Positions 17,889 through 26,155 of a stretch of DNA of 64,000 bases are shown here, in pieces. The notes beneath the pieces are model-generated. The model was not told where the DNA came from and ran no database searches. It saw only the letters and a program-made list of their open reading frames with translations. This stretch comes from Lachnoclostridium sp. UBA903 (GTDB taxonomy: Bacteria; Bacillota; Clostridia; Lachnospirales; Lachnospiraceae): positions 62,001 to 126,000 of the forward strand of contig DBEP01000002.1 in assembly GCA_002294045.1 (NCBI GenBank), written 5' to 3'. Numbering within the stretch: position 1 is the stretch's first letter; every line of letters starts with the position of its first letter. The position numbers and the translations under genes were made by a program.

Positions 17889-19034
17889 ATGTTGGATCCG
17901 GTATTGGCTAATCAGTTCATAGAAAAAGTTAAGAAATATACGGACTACAATATTAATATTATGAACGAGAAAGGAATAATAATCGCCAGCAGGACTGAAA
18001 GCAGAATTGGGACTTTTCATGAAATTGCATACCGGATTATTCACAGCGACGAAGATGAGGTGATAGTAAATAAAAGCAATCAATACGTAGGAGTGAAAGA
18101 AGGGGTAAATGTGGCTTTTTGCTATAAAAATAAGAAGATGGGAGTGATCGGTATCACCGGTGAACCTTCGATAGTACATCCGATTTCATTAATCGTCCGC
18201 ATGTCCATGGAAACCATGCTGGAATATGAAATTTATAAAGAAGAAAGATATCGAAGACGAAACATGAAAGAGCAGTTTTTAAACCATATACTTTATGGAG
18301 AAAATATTACGGTAGAAGAGCTGAAAGATTATGCAAAACAGTTGAACCTGCAGGAAGAATTAATACGAATTCCGATTCTTATCAGTTTCGGTGAAAAGTC
18401 GAATTTAGCGGAAAAAATCCTGTCAGGTATAAGGGAAAACCAATTTGCCTCTAAACAGGACATTATGAGTGTTACCAGGAATAACTGTATTATTATCTTT
18501 AAACATTTTAAAGGTGAATTATTAGATTTAATGCAGACCTACAAGCTTTTTATAGGAGAAAGTATCAGCCGGATATTACAGTATCTGAAAACAAATGATA
18601 TCGATTATAAATTATATTTTGGTACATTTCAAAACAACTTTGCTCACTATCGGATGAGTTACCTGCATTGCAGATGGATATTTGATAATATAAAATCGGA
18701 AAAAAACAGTTACTTTTTTTATGATTACCTGGACGAATATTTTCACGCACTTTTGCCGCTTACGGAATTGGACGGTGTATTTAGTGTATTTAAAGATCAA
18801 TTTGATAAAAAGTTTATTGAAAATTATTTGGAAATTGTTAATGCACTGAATACTACGGACTATAATTTATTTGAAGGAAGTAAGCTGATACATATCCATA
18901 GAAATACCATGGTTTACCGGCTGGATAAGTTAAAGGAGATTCTGGGATTAAATCCTTTAACAAAACATCAGGAAAGGGAGTTTATGACGGAATTATATTA
19001 TTACTTATCAAAAACCAAAAATATAAGTCTTTAA
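17889..19034 (+). CDS. CdaR-family sugar-diacid/glycerate-responsive regulator
   Basis: 381 residues. The N-terminal putative sugar-diacid recognition domain (starting LDPVLANQFIEKV, then NIMNEKGIIIASR) and a C-terminal PucR-type helix-turn-helix (LFEGSKLIHIHRNTMVYRLDKL) give the CdaR architecture. CdaR proteins usually activate genes for glucarate, galactarate or glycerate use and sense the acid itself. The next gene is a glycerate 2-kinase, which fits D-glycerate as effector. It is probably the activator for the cluster up to 30.3 kb (inference). The start follows a GGGGG-rich ribosome site. The gap to the kinase contains three hairpins. Confidence 0.85.
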   Translation: MLDPVLANQFIEKVKKYTDYNINIMNEKGIIIASRTESRIGTFHEIAYRIIHSDEDEVIVNKSNQYVGVKEGVNVAFCYKNKKMGVIGITGEPSIVHPISLIVRMSMETMLEYEIYKEERYRRRNMKEQFLNHILYGENITVEELKDYAKQLNLQEELIRIPILISFGEKSNLAEKILSGIRENQFASKQDIMSVTRNNCIIIFKHFKGELLDLMQTYKLFIGESISRILQYLKTNDIDYKLYFGTFQNNFAHYRMSYLHCRWIFDNIKSEKNSYFFYDYLDEYFHALLPLTELDGVFSVFKDQFDKKFIENYLEIVNALNTTDYNLFEGSKLIHIHRNTMVYRLDKLKEILGLNPLTKHQEREFMTELYYYLSKTKNISL

Positions 19035-19044
19035 CTTTACAAGT

Positions 19045-19153
19045 AGGTCCACTGTTTACAAAGGGTAAGCGGTGGACTTACCTGTTTCATTCAGAGAGGG
19101 GCTCCGCATGAAATGTCTGCGCAGCGGTTATTTTTGTACTCAGAGTACAAAAA
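19045..19153 (+). promoter_or_regulatory. Hairpin-rich region between the CdaR regulator and glycerate kinase
   Basis: Three hairpins follow one another: AGGTCCACTGTTTAC with GTAAGCGGTGGACT (19045-19078), TTTCAT with ATGAAA (about 19085-19113), and a perfect 10-bp TTTTTGTACT/AGTACAAAAA with a 3-base loop (19131-19153). The last is flanked by direct repeats AGCGGTTA. The first may terminate the regulator transcript although no T tract follows. Confidence 0.45.
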
Positions 19154-19264
19154 GCGGTTAGATTTTCGTCACTGTAAAGGTACCCGATTGGCATCGGCTA
19201 CATTATAATCGAATCAAATAAAATATTTAAATTGCTAAAAGATACTTAAATAGGAGTAGAAAAC

Positions 19265-20506
19265 ATGCATAAAGACGCAAACATAATCATTGAGAATTCG
19301 ATCAGGGATGTTTTGCCGGACCGTGCAGTTTCAGCAGTACTTAAGAACAGAAAGTTTTTAAGAGGGGTCTATGTTATTGCGGTAGGCAAAGCGGCATGGG
19401 TCATGGCGAAAACTGCAAAAGAACTATTGGGTAATCAGGTTCGAAAAGGTTTGATTATTACAAAATACGGTCATGCAAAAGGTGAGATAGAAAGCTTCGA
19501 AATTATAGAAGCAGGTCATCCGGTACCGGATGATAATTCCTTAATGGGGACGCAAAAAGCGATTGATATGGTACAGGGACTGGGTGAAGAGGATGAAGTG
19601 CTTTTCTTATTATCCGGCGGCGGTTCAGCTTTATTTGAAAAACCGGTAGCAGGAATAACATTAAAGGACGTACAGGAAGTGACGGAAAAGCTTTTAAAGT
19701 GCGGGGCCGGTATTACGGAAATCAATACGTTACGTAAACGTCTTTCCGACGTAAAGGGAGGAAAATTTGCCCGGTACTGTGCACCGGCGAAAATTTGTTC
19801 CATTATCCTTTCGGATGTACTGGGCGGAAAATTAGATATGATAGCTTCCGGGCCGTCTTATCAGGACACTTCATCCTGTACGGATGTATTTAATATCATA
19901 AATAAATATAATCTGAATTTCAGCAGCCGCATCCTGGGAGCTTTAAAGAATGAGACACCCAGAGAGATAAACAATGTGGAAACCTTTGTTACCGGAAGTG
20001 TAAGCGAATTTTGCATGGCAGCTGCGAAACATGCCAAACAGCTTGGTTATGAGCCATATATCATATCCACATCCTTAGATTGTGAAGCAAGAGAAGCTGG
20101 TAAATTCATGGCATCCATTGCCCGAATGGTAAAGGAAGGAGGCAGTTACCGGATAAAACCGCCCTGTGCAATTATAGCAGGAGGAGAAACGGTGGTAAGG
20201 GTGGAGGGAAACGGCCTTGGAGGAAGAAACCAGGAAATCGCACTAAGCGGAGCCATTGGAATAAAAGATATGGAGGATGTCATCCTATTTTCCATCAGTT
20301 CCGATGGAACGGACGGTCCTACCGATGCAGACGGAGGAATAGTTGACGGAAATACGGTGAACATCCTGGAGAATATGGGAGTTAATTGTGAAATGACACT
20401 AAAAGACAACGATTCCTATCATGCCCTTAAAAAAGCCGGAGGGCTGGTTATTACCGGGACGACAGGCACTAATGTCAATGATGTGACGGTAGTGCTGTGT
20501 AAATAA
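19265..20506 (+). CDS. Glycerate 2-kinase (DUF4147/MOFRL type, GckA/TtuD-like)
   Basis: 413 residues. The N-terminal DUF4147 domain contains AVGKAAWVMAKTA, EAGHPVPDDNS, FLLSGGGSALFEKP and NTLRKRLSDVKGGK. The C-terminal MOFRL domain contains IAGGETVVRV, GLGGRNQEIAL and SSDGTDGPTDADGG. This family phosphorylates D-glycerate at C2 to 2-phosphoglycerate, which enters lower glycolysis; some members were first named hydroxypyruvate reductases. With the CdaR-type regulator upstream and the dehydrogenase downstream it forms the exit step of the proposed pathway. The start follows TAGGAGTAG. Confidence 0.92.
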   Translation: MHKDANIIIENSIRDVLPDRAVSAVLKNRKFLRGVYVIAVGKAAWVMAKTAKELLGNQVRKGLIITKYGHAKGEIESFEIIEAGHPVPDDNSLMGTQKAIDMVQGLGEEDEVLFLLSGGGSALFEKPVAGITLKDVQEVTEKLLKCGAGITEINTLRKRLSDVKGGKFARYCAPAKICSIILSDVLGGKLDMIASGPSYQDTSSCTDVFNIINKYNLNFSSRILGALKNETPREINNVETFVTGSVSEFCMAAAKHAKQLGYEPYIISTSLDCEAREAGKFMASIARMVKEGGSYRIKPPCAIIAGGETVVRVEGNGLGGRNQEIALSGAIGIKDMEDVILFSISSDGTDGPTDADGGIVDGNTVNILENMGVNCEMTLKDNDSYHALKKAGGLVITGTTGTNVNDVTVVLCK

Positions 20507-20550
20507 AATTATAAAGCGGCAAAATAAAAAACAAAAAGGAGAAGTGAGTA

Positions 20551-20628
20551 GGTTGAAAAATAAATTTTTCAACCGCAAGTTTGTGCTTGCGCACCACAAA
20601 CTTGATATGCACAAAGAGCGTGCGCAAG
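20551..20628 (+). promoter_or_regulatory. Structured leader with mutually exclusive pairings before the isomerase gene
   Basis: A perfect 10-bp hairpin GGTTGAAAAA/TTTTTCAACC (20551-20574) is followed by a 9-bp stem AAGTTTGTG/CACAAACTT (20577-20585 with 20595-20603). Its 9-base loop CTTGCGCAC is exactly complementary to GTGCGCAAG at 20620-20628. CGCAAG/CTTGCG (20575-20580 with 20586-20591) is a further competing hairpin. GTGCGCAAG ends four bases before the GAGG ribosome site of the next gene. Confidence 0.55.
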
Positions 20629-20641
20629 AATAGAGGTTAAT

Positions 20642-21544
20642 ATGAAAGATTCCATACATAAGTATTTTCAAATCGGTACAATCCAATGGATGAGTCATCC
20701 GCCGGTAAATTATGAAATCCTGGATTCCATAAAACGGATATCCTGTGACGATTTTTTTGATGCAATTGAAGTGACGCAGTTTAAGGAAGAAGAGAAACGT
20801 ATAAAGGCAAAAGCTATACTGGAACAGGCACACATGAAAGTATGTTATGGGGCACAGCCAAGGCTGTTAGGTCCAGGGCTTAATCCCAATGATACGGATG
20901 AAGAAGGCAGAAAAAAAGCAGAAGCAACTTTAATAGAAGCCGTAGATGAGGCGGATTATTTAGGAGCCAAAGGAATTGCCTTTCTGGCGGGCAGATGGGA
21001 AGAAGCTACAAAAGAACAGGCATACAGGCAGCTTATAAAGACGACTAAAAATGTATGTGATTATGCAGCTAAAAAAGGAATGACGGTAAACCTGGAAGTC
21101 TTTGATTTTGATATGGATAAAGCCGCTTTAATCGGACCGGCCCCCCTTGCTGCTAAGTTTGCCGCGGATATGAGAACGGTTTGCAATAATTTCGGACTTA
21201 TGGTGGACCTTTCCCATTTTCCAACTACCTATGAGACTTCAAAATTTGTTATTCAGACGTTAAGACCTTATATCAATCATTTCCATATTGGAAATGCGGT
21301 TATCAAAATGGGATGTGAAGCTTATGGGGACCAGCATCCGAGATTTGGTTTCCCGGATAGTGCCAATGATATACCGGAATTGCTGGATTTCTTCCGGGTT
21401 CTGAAAGAAGAAGGGTTCTTAAATGCGGAAAATCCCTATGTACTATCATTTGAAGTAAAACCCTGGAAAGAAGAAGACGGAGATTTGATTTTAGCTGGTA
21501 CCAAAAGGGTAATTAACAGAGCATGGGCGCTGCTGGAAGATTAA
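20642..21544 (+). CDS. Sugar isomerase/epimerase-like TIM barrel protein, possible hydroxypyruvate isomerase
   Basis: 300 residues of the AP-endonuclease-2-like sugar phosphate isomerase/epimerase family. Features are an LAGRWEEATKEQA segment, a metal-site Glu in VNLEVFDFD, LMVDLSHFPT and NHFHIGNAV, and a C-terminal LSFEVKPW. Family members include hydroxypyruvate isomerase (Hyi), which interconverts hydroxypyruvate and tartronate semialdehyde, but also many epimerases of other sugars. The neighbours, a glycerate kinase and a hydroxypyruvate-reductase-like enzyme, make a three-carbon acid step plausible; the specificity is not shown by sequence alone. Start at 20642 follows AGAGG. Confidence 0.75.
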   Translation: MKDSIHKYFQIGTIQWMSHPPVNYEILDSIKRISCDDFFDAIEVTQFKEEEKRIKAKAILEQAHMKVCYGAQPRLLGPGLNPNDTDEEGRKKAEATLIEAVDEADYLGAKGIAFLAGRWEEATKEQAYRQLIKTTKNVCDYAAKKGMTVNLEVFDFDMDKAALIGPAPLAAKFAADMRTVCNNFGLMVDLSHFPTTYETSKFVIQTLRPYINHFHIGNAVIKMGCEAYGDQHPRFGFPDSANDIPELLDFFRVLKEEGFLNAENPYVLSFEVKPWKEEDGDLILAGTKRVINRAWALLED

Positions 21545-21567
21545 ACAGAAAAAAAGTGGTGCAGCAT

Positions 21568-21600
21568 TTGCGGCCTTTGGTATGATTTGTCCCGCAAAGG
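21568..21600 (+). promoter_or_regulatory. Stem-loop after the isomerase gene
   Basis: TTTGCGG pairs with CCGCAAA about 18 bases apart. No T tract follows, so it is more likely an RNA-stability or processing hairpin than a terminator. Confidence 0.35.
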
Positions 21601-21611
21601 ACTAGAGCAAT

Positions 21612-21706
21612 AAAAATTAAAGAAAGGAATGCCACATATAGATTCATTTACACTTTTTAGTTGTGGCAGTAACAAGTCTGTAAGCAGATGTGTTATGTAA
21701 TGGGTA
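21612..21706 (+). ncRNA. Conserved two-hairpin leader, copy A, upstream of the dehydrogenase
   Basis: TAAAAATT then AAAGGA(A)TGCCACATA starts a block shared with 26061-26145. Hairpin 1 is TGCCACA (21630-21636) with TGTGGCA (21662-21668), loop 25 bases. Hairpin 2 is TAACA (21670-21674) with TGTTA (21691-21695), with an inner TCTG/CAGA. TGGGTA follows at 21701-21706, just before the ATG at 21712. It matches no riboswitch class that I can name. Confidence 0.5.
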
Positions 21707-21711
21707 TTAAT

Positions 21712-22668
21712 ATGAAAATAGTTATTTTAGACGGATTTACTGAAAATCCCGGGGATTTAAGCTGGGAAGGATTTGAGAAACTGGGTGATTTAACAGTGTA
21801 TGACCGCACACCGTTTGATAAAATCATAGAACGGATTCAGGATGCGGAAGCAGTTATTACAAATAAAACACCGATCGGTGCGGAGATATTTGCTGCCTGC
21901 CCTTCCATAAAGTATGTGGGGGTCCTGGCAACGGGATATAACGTTGTAGATGTTGCGGAAGCAAAAAAACGGGAAATTATTGTTTCGAATATCCCTACTT
22001 ACGGAACCGCTTCGGTAGCCCAGATGACGTTCGCCTTACTGTTTGAAGTATGCCACCATGTTGGGGCACATTCTATGGCCGTTAAAAACGGTGATTGGAG
22101 TAAAAATGCAGACTGGTGTTTCTGGAATTACCCGCTTATTGAGCTGGCAGGAAAAAATATAGGTATTATCGGGTTTGGGCGGATTGGACAGGCCGTGGGT
22201 AAAATTGCTTCAGCCTTTGGTATGAAAGTATTGGCATACGATGAGTTTCAGAATGAAGAAGGAAAAAAAATCGGGGAATATGTTTCATTGGACAGGCTTT
22301 TAAAAGAATCCGACGTCATTTCATTACATTGTCCATTGCTGCCATCTACGGAGGGCATTATTAATAAAACAAATATAGCCAAGATGAAAGGGGGTGTAAT
22401 TATTATAAATACGAGCAGGGGGCCTCTGATTGTGGAAAAGGACCTGGCGGAAGCATTACGGTCGAAAAAGGTTTATGCGGCGGCTTGTGATGTAGTTTCA
22501 ACGGAACCTATTTTGGAGGACAATCCCTTACTCGGCTGTTATAACAGTATCTTGACACCGCATATTGCCTGGGCACCCAAAGAGAGCAGACAGCGTCTTA
22601 TGGATATCGCAGTTGAGGATCTTAAGGCATTTAAGGACGGAAAACCAATTAATGTGGTAAATCCTTAA
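21712..22668 (+). CDS. D-2-hydroxyacid dehydrogenase, probable hydroxypyruvate/glyoxylate reductase
   Basis: 318 residues from the ATG at 21712, the normal family start (MKIVILDGFTENPGDLSWEG). An in-frame ATG at 21688 lies inside the second hairpin of the leader and is not preferred. The NAD motif GFGRIG is at 154-159. The catalytic triad is visible as Arg in NTSRGPLI, Glu in STEPIL and His in LTPHIAWAP. Firmicute homologues reduce hydroxypyruvate to D-glycerate, which the kinase of the same cluster would phosphorylate. There is no strong Shine-Dalgarno; only GGGTA precedes the ATG, so translation may depend on the leader structure. Confidence 0.88.
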   Translation: MKIVILDGFTENPGDLSWEGFEKLGDLTVYDRTPFDKIIERIQDAEAVITNKTPIGAEIFAACPSIKYVGVLATGYNVVDVAEAKKREIIVSNIPTYGTASVAQMTFALLFEVCHHVGAHSMAVKNGDWSKNADWCFWNYPLIELAGKNIGIIGFGRIGQAVGKIASAFGMKVLAYDEFQNEEGKKIGEYVSLDRLLKESDVISLHCPLLPSTEGIINKTNIAKMKGGVIIINTSRGPLIVEKDLAEALRSKKVYAAACDVVSTEPILEDNPLLGCYNSILTPHIAWAPKESRQRLMDIAVEDLKAFKDGKPINVVNP

Positions 22669-22764
22669 GCGGTGCGAAAATGAGTACATTATGGGGGATA
22701 CATAAGTGCCGGTATCATCGGAACCAGTAAAAAAATTTAAGCCAGAAAGAAAGGAAACTGTATT

Positions 22765-24156
22765 ATGAAGAAAATTTTATCTTTCATCCTTACAATTGTT
22801 ATGGTAATAAGTTTAACAGCATGCACAGGCGGTAAAAAAGAAGATGGGGCTTCGGATAATTCAGCTGCCAAATCCGGCAGCAGTTCCGGAGCAGGTTCAG
22901 CAGCAACAGATTCAAACGGAAAAGTTCCATACTCAGGAACAATAACCATTGCCTGCGGCCCATTGGAAGCAACGGCAATTAACGAAGTTTTAAAAGAATA
23001 CCAGAAGACGAATCCGGACGTAAAAATAGACACCATTGTTACCCAGACAGTAACGGATTTTGAAACAATGATGACGAGCTGGATCGCATCCGATTCCCTG
23101 CCGGATATGTATATTCAACAGAACGGTGCGACAGAGCAGGGTTATGCAAAAAGCGGATATTTACTGCCTTTAACCGATACCGGTTTTAAGGACAGATTGG
23201 TAGACGGGGATTTAGACTTATTATCTTATAACGGAGATTTATATGCTTTCCCTATGACCTTGGAAGTTTCAGCCGTAATTGTCAATAAAGGTGCTTTAAC
23301 TGCAGCCGGAATAGAGCTTAACAATGATAATTATCCGAAGAGCTGGCCGGAATTTTTGAGCCTGTTGGATAAATGTGCAGCAGCCGGAATAAAAAAACCT
23401 TTAGGCATAGCCGGAAAAGATACCTCGGAAGTAACCGCATGGACCTTCCAGTATGTGTATCAGTCTATTTACGGTAAAAATCATAACTGGTATGCGGATA
23501 TTTTAAGAGGTAAAGCGGCTTGGAATGATGATTTATATTTAGGTATGTTTGATAAATATGAACAAATAAAGCCCTTTATTCCCGATAATGCGCTGGGAGC
23601 CGACAAAGACAGTATGAGAAAGAGCTTCATAACCGGGGAAACACCGATTATATTCCAGACAGCCATGGTTGTGGGAAGTATTAAAGAGTTAGACCCGGAT
23701 GTTGAAATTATGGTTCTTCCATCCTGCTTTACGGACGATCCGAAAGATCAGACGCTTATTTCAAGTTTTGGCGCCGGTGCCAGTATTACAAGTAAAACCA
23801 AAAATAAAGAACTTTGTTTGGACTTTTTAGATTTCTTAACTTCAGAACAGGGTTCTACCATTTTTAATGAGTCTACCAAATATCTGCCGACTACAAAAGA
23901 TAACAAAGCAAAACTGGATCCTGCTTATGATCTGATTTCAGATATTTCTGCCAACAATAAACTTCCGAACAGCCGTATCCTTTCCCGTGAATGGATTCCG
24001 GGTATCAAGGAAATTATGAAAGACGGACAGCAGAACTGGTTTGCCGGTCAAGATGCCAAATCAGTAGCAGACCAGATTCAGGAAGAACATAACCGTCTGG
24101 TAGAAGCCGATCCGGAATGGGTGAAAGATTTCCTGGCTAATTATGTAGATAAGTAA
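22765..24156 (+). CDS. Extracellular sugar-binding lipoprotein of a CUT1 ABC transporter
   Basis: 463 residues. A lipoprotein signal peptide with lipobox LTAC (Cys near residue 20) is followed by a Ser/Gly/Ala-rich tether and a family 1 solute-binding fold: an early ITIACGPLEATAINEVLKEY strand-helix and TEQGYAKSGYLLPL, with a Trp-rich C-terminal region. It would capture an oligosaccharide outside the cell and deliver it to the two permeases that follow. A strong stem-loop sits between this gene and the first permease, the usual arrangement for making more binding protein than permease. Start at 22765 follows AAAGGAAA. Confidence 0.9.
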   Translation: MKKILSFILTIVMVISLTACTGGKKEDGASDNSAAKSGSSSGAGSAATDSNGKVPYSGTITIACGPLEATAINEVLKEYQKTNPDVKIDTIVTQTVTDFETMMTSWIASDSLPDMYIQQNGATEQGYAKSGYLLPLTDTGFKDRLVDGDLDLLSYNGDLYAFPMTLEVSAVIVNKGALTAAGIELNNDNYPKSWPEFLSLLDKCAAAGIKKPLGIAGKDTSEVTAWTFQYVYQSIYGKNHNWYADILRGKAAWNDDLYLGMFDKYEQIKPFIPDNALGADKDSMRKSFITGETPIIFQTAMVVGSIKELDPDVEIMVLPSCFTDDPKDQTLISSFGAGASITSKTKNKELCLDFLDFLTSEQGSTIFNESTKYLPTTKDNKAKLDPAYDLISDISANNKLPNSRILSREWIPGIKEIMKDGQQNWFAGQDAKSVADQIQEEHNRLVEADPEWVKDFLANYVDK

Positions 24157-24185
24157 GAATATCGGATTATTCTATAGAAAGAAGA

Positions 24186-24220
24186 TTCGGGTTGTGAGAA
24201 CGGGTTTCACACAACCCGAA
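24186..24220 (+). promoter_or_regulatory. Intercistronic stem-loop between binding protein and permease genes
   Basis: TTCGGGTTGTG (24186-24196) pairs perfectly with CACAACCCGAA (24210-24220). No T tract follows. It may protect the 3' end of the binding-protein message or partly attenuate read-through into the permeases. Confidence 0.6.
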
Positions 24221-24238
24221 CATATTTGGAGGAAGATG

Positions 24239-25123
24239 ATGAAACCACATAAATTAAAAAATACATATTTAGAGTTTCTGATTGTCTTGCCGGCACTCAT
24301 CTTTTATTTTGTATTTGTAATTTATCCGCTATTGGGGGGAATATATTACAGCCTTACTGACTGGAATGGTGTTGCCGCAACCTTTAAGTTTATCGGGTTG
24401 AAGAATTATTTTACTTTAGCGGGTGATAAGTATGTTATCGAACCTTTAAAGAATACATTTATATATGCTTTTCTGTCCATGATTTTATTAAATGTTCTGG
24501 GACTGGCACTGGCGGTTGGCTTAGACCGTATTGCCAAAGGAAAAAATGTATTCCGTGCCTTGTTTTTTGTTCCTGCGGTATTAAGTTCCCTGGTGGTTGG
24601 TTATATCTTCAGTTTTATTTTTTCAGAACCGGTATCATTACTTGGAAAAACGTGGGGAATTGAGGTCATGGCGAATAATTTACTGGGAAGCAAACAATTC
24701 TCTTTATACATGGGTGTTTTAGTAGGTGCCTGGAAAATGGCAGGATGGTATATGGTTATATACATTGCGGGCCTTCAGAATATTGACCAGTCTTTATATG
24801 AAGCAGCAGATATTGATGGTGCCACAGGCTGGAAAAAGTTCCGTTATGTAACTTTTCCATTAATTGCCCCGGCCTTTACGATTAATATGATACTTTCCGT
24901 GGAAAGGGCCTTTAAGGAATATGACCTTATGTTTGCATTAACAGGAGGAGGTCCCGGCGGGTCCAGTGAATTAATTTCACTGACTATTTATGGGGAATCC
25001 TTTACCAATAAACGAGCAGGATACGGTTCTGCGTTAGGAGTGGTTTTATTCTTAATTATCCTGGCAATTACTCTATTTCAAATGCTCGTATTACGGAGGC
25101 GGGAAAATGACATCAACTACTAA
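24239..25123 (+). CDS. ABC sugar permease, MalF/UgpA type
   Basis: About 294 residues with six predicted membrane helices. The cytoplasmic EAA loop YEAADIDGATGWKKFRYVTFP contacts the ATPase. The chosen start follows GGAGGA at 24228-24233; ATG codons at 24236 and 24239 are both possible, while an earlier in-frame start at 24194 would lie inside the stem-loop and has no ribosome site. It overlaps the second permease gene by 17 bases. No ATP-binding subunit is encoded in the cluster, so a shared MsmX-type ATPase elsewhere is implied. Confidence 0.9.
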   Translation: MKPHKLKNTYLEFLIVLPALIFYFVFVIYPLLGGIYYSLTDWNGVAATFKFIGLKNYFTLAGDKYVIEPLKNTFIYAFLSMILLNVLGLALAVGLDRIAKGKNVFRALFFVPAVLSSLVVGYIFSFIFSEPVSLLGKTWGIEVMANNLLGSKQFSLYMGVLVGAWKMAGWYMVIYIAGLQNIDQSLYEAADIDGATGWKKFRYVTFPLIAPAFTINMILSVERAFKEYDLMFALTGGGPGGSSELISLTIYGESFTNKRAGYGSALGVVLFLIILAITLFQMLVLRRRENDINY

Positions 25124-25964
25124 AACAAAAAATTTAAGCCGTCGTAAAATAAAAGATTATATTATGGAACTGGTTATGATTCTGGTGGCCTGTATCATTT
25201 TATATCCTTTTTTAATCATGATTTTTGTTTCCTTAAAATCTACAAAAGAAGCGCTTTTAAACCCCAATTCACTTCCCACTGAATTTCATTTTGAGAATTT
25301 TCCCAAAGCCTGGGAAATCATGAATTATGACAGGGTGTTTGTAAATACTTTCTTGATTACGGCCTTTAGTTTATTGGGAATTGTAATATTATCAGGGCTT
25401 GCCGGCTATATTATTGCATGGTCAAAACATAAGAAATTTTATAATTTTATGTATGTGTTTTTCCTTTTAGGAATCATGATACCTTTTTATACTGCATTAG
25501 TCCCCTTAGTTAAATTAATGTCGGATATAAAAATGACAAATTCTATTTTGGGTATGATTCTTTATTACTCCGGCAGAAATATACCTATGGCGGTGTTTTT
25601 ATATGTGGGTTTTATCCGCGGAGTATCCGGGGAAATCCTGGAAGCCGGTAAAATTGACGGCGCAAATATATGGAAACTTTATTGGAGGGTTCTGTTCCCT
25701 ATATTAAAACCGATAACAACGACAATTATAATATTAGATGCATTACATATATGGAACGACTTTTTATTTCCGCGTCTTATGTTAACCAAATCAAATCTGC
25801 GTACCATAGCCCTTTCCCAATTCTACTTTACCGGTGAGTACGGCAATAAGTGGGAACTGGCATTCGCAGCATATCTGCTTACTATTCTTCCCATACTTAT
25901 TCTCTATTTTATTATGCAGAAGAATATTATAAAAGGTGTTGCTGCCGGAGCCGTAAAGGGGTAG
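25107..25964 (+). CDS. ABC sugar permease, MalG/UgpE type
   Basis: 285 residues, six predicted membrane helices, with the EAA loop LEAGKIDGANIWKLYWRVLFPI typical of the MalG half. It pairs with the upstream permease to form the membrane channel. The start is within the end of the previous gene, preceded by GGAGGCGGG. Its end is followed by about 190 bases containing copy B of the conserved leader, before the first glycosidase-like gene. Confidence 0.9.
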   Translation: MTSTTKTKNLSRRKIKDYIMELVMILVACIILYPFLIMIFVSLKSTKEALLNPNSLPTEFHFENFPKAWEIMNYDRVFVNTFLITAFSLLGIVILSGLAGYIIAWSKHKKFYNFMYVFFLLGIMIPFYTALVPLVKLMSDIKMTNSILGMILYYSGRNIPMAVFLYVGFIRGVSGEILEAGKIDGANIWKLYWRVLFPILKPITTTIIILDALHIWNDFLFPRLMLTKSNLRTIALSQFYFTGEYGNKWELAFAAYLLTILPILILYFIMQKNIIKGVAAGAVKG

Positions 25965-26060
25965 ATTCCGACGATAAGCAACGCGGTTTAGCTTCCATAT
26001 CGTGGACGGTTAAGGATAAGTATAAGTAATTAATTTCAAGTATAAAGGCTGAAAGAAAAT

Positions 26061-26145
26061 ATAAAAATTGAAAGGATGCCACATAGAGATTGTTTCAACC
26101 TGTTTTAATTGTGGCAGTACCGTAAACTGGCTGCGGTATTGGGTA
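26061..26145 (+). ncRNA. Conserved two-hairpin leader, copy B, upstream of the GHL6-type gene
   Basis: ATAAAAATT and AAAGGATGCCACATA-AGATT match copy A at 21612. Hairpin 1 is TGCCACA (26077-26083) with TGTGGCA (26110-26116), loop 26 bases. Hairpin 2 is TACCG (26118-26122) with CGGTA (26134-26138). Relative to copy A, two base pairs in hairpin 2 change on both sides (A-T to C-G and A-T to G-C), which supports pairing. TGGGTA follows at 26140-26145, before the ATG at 26156. Confidence 0.5.
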
Positions 26146-26155
26146 AGTTTAAAAA

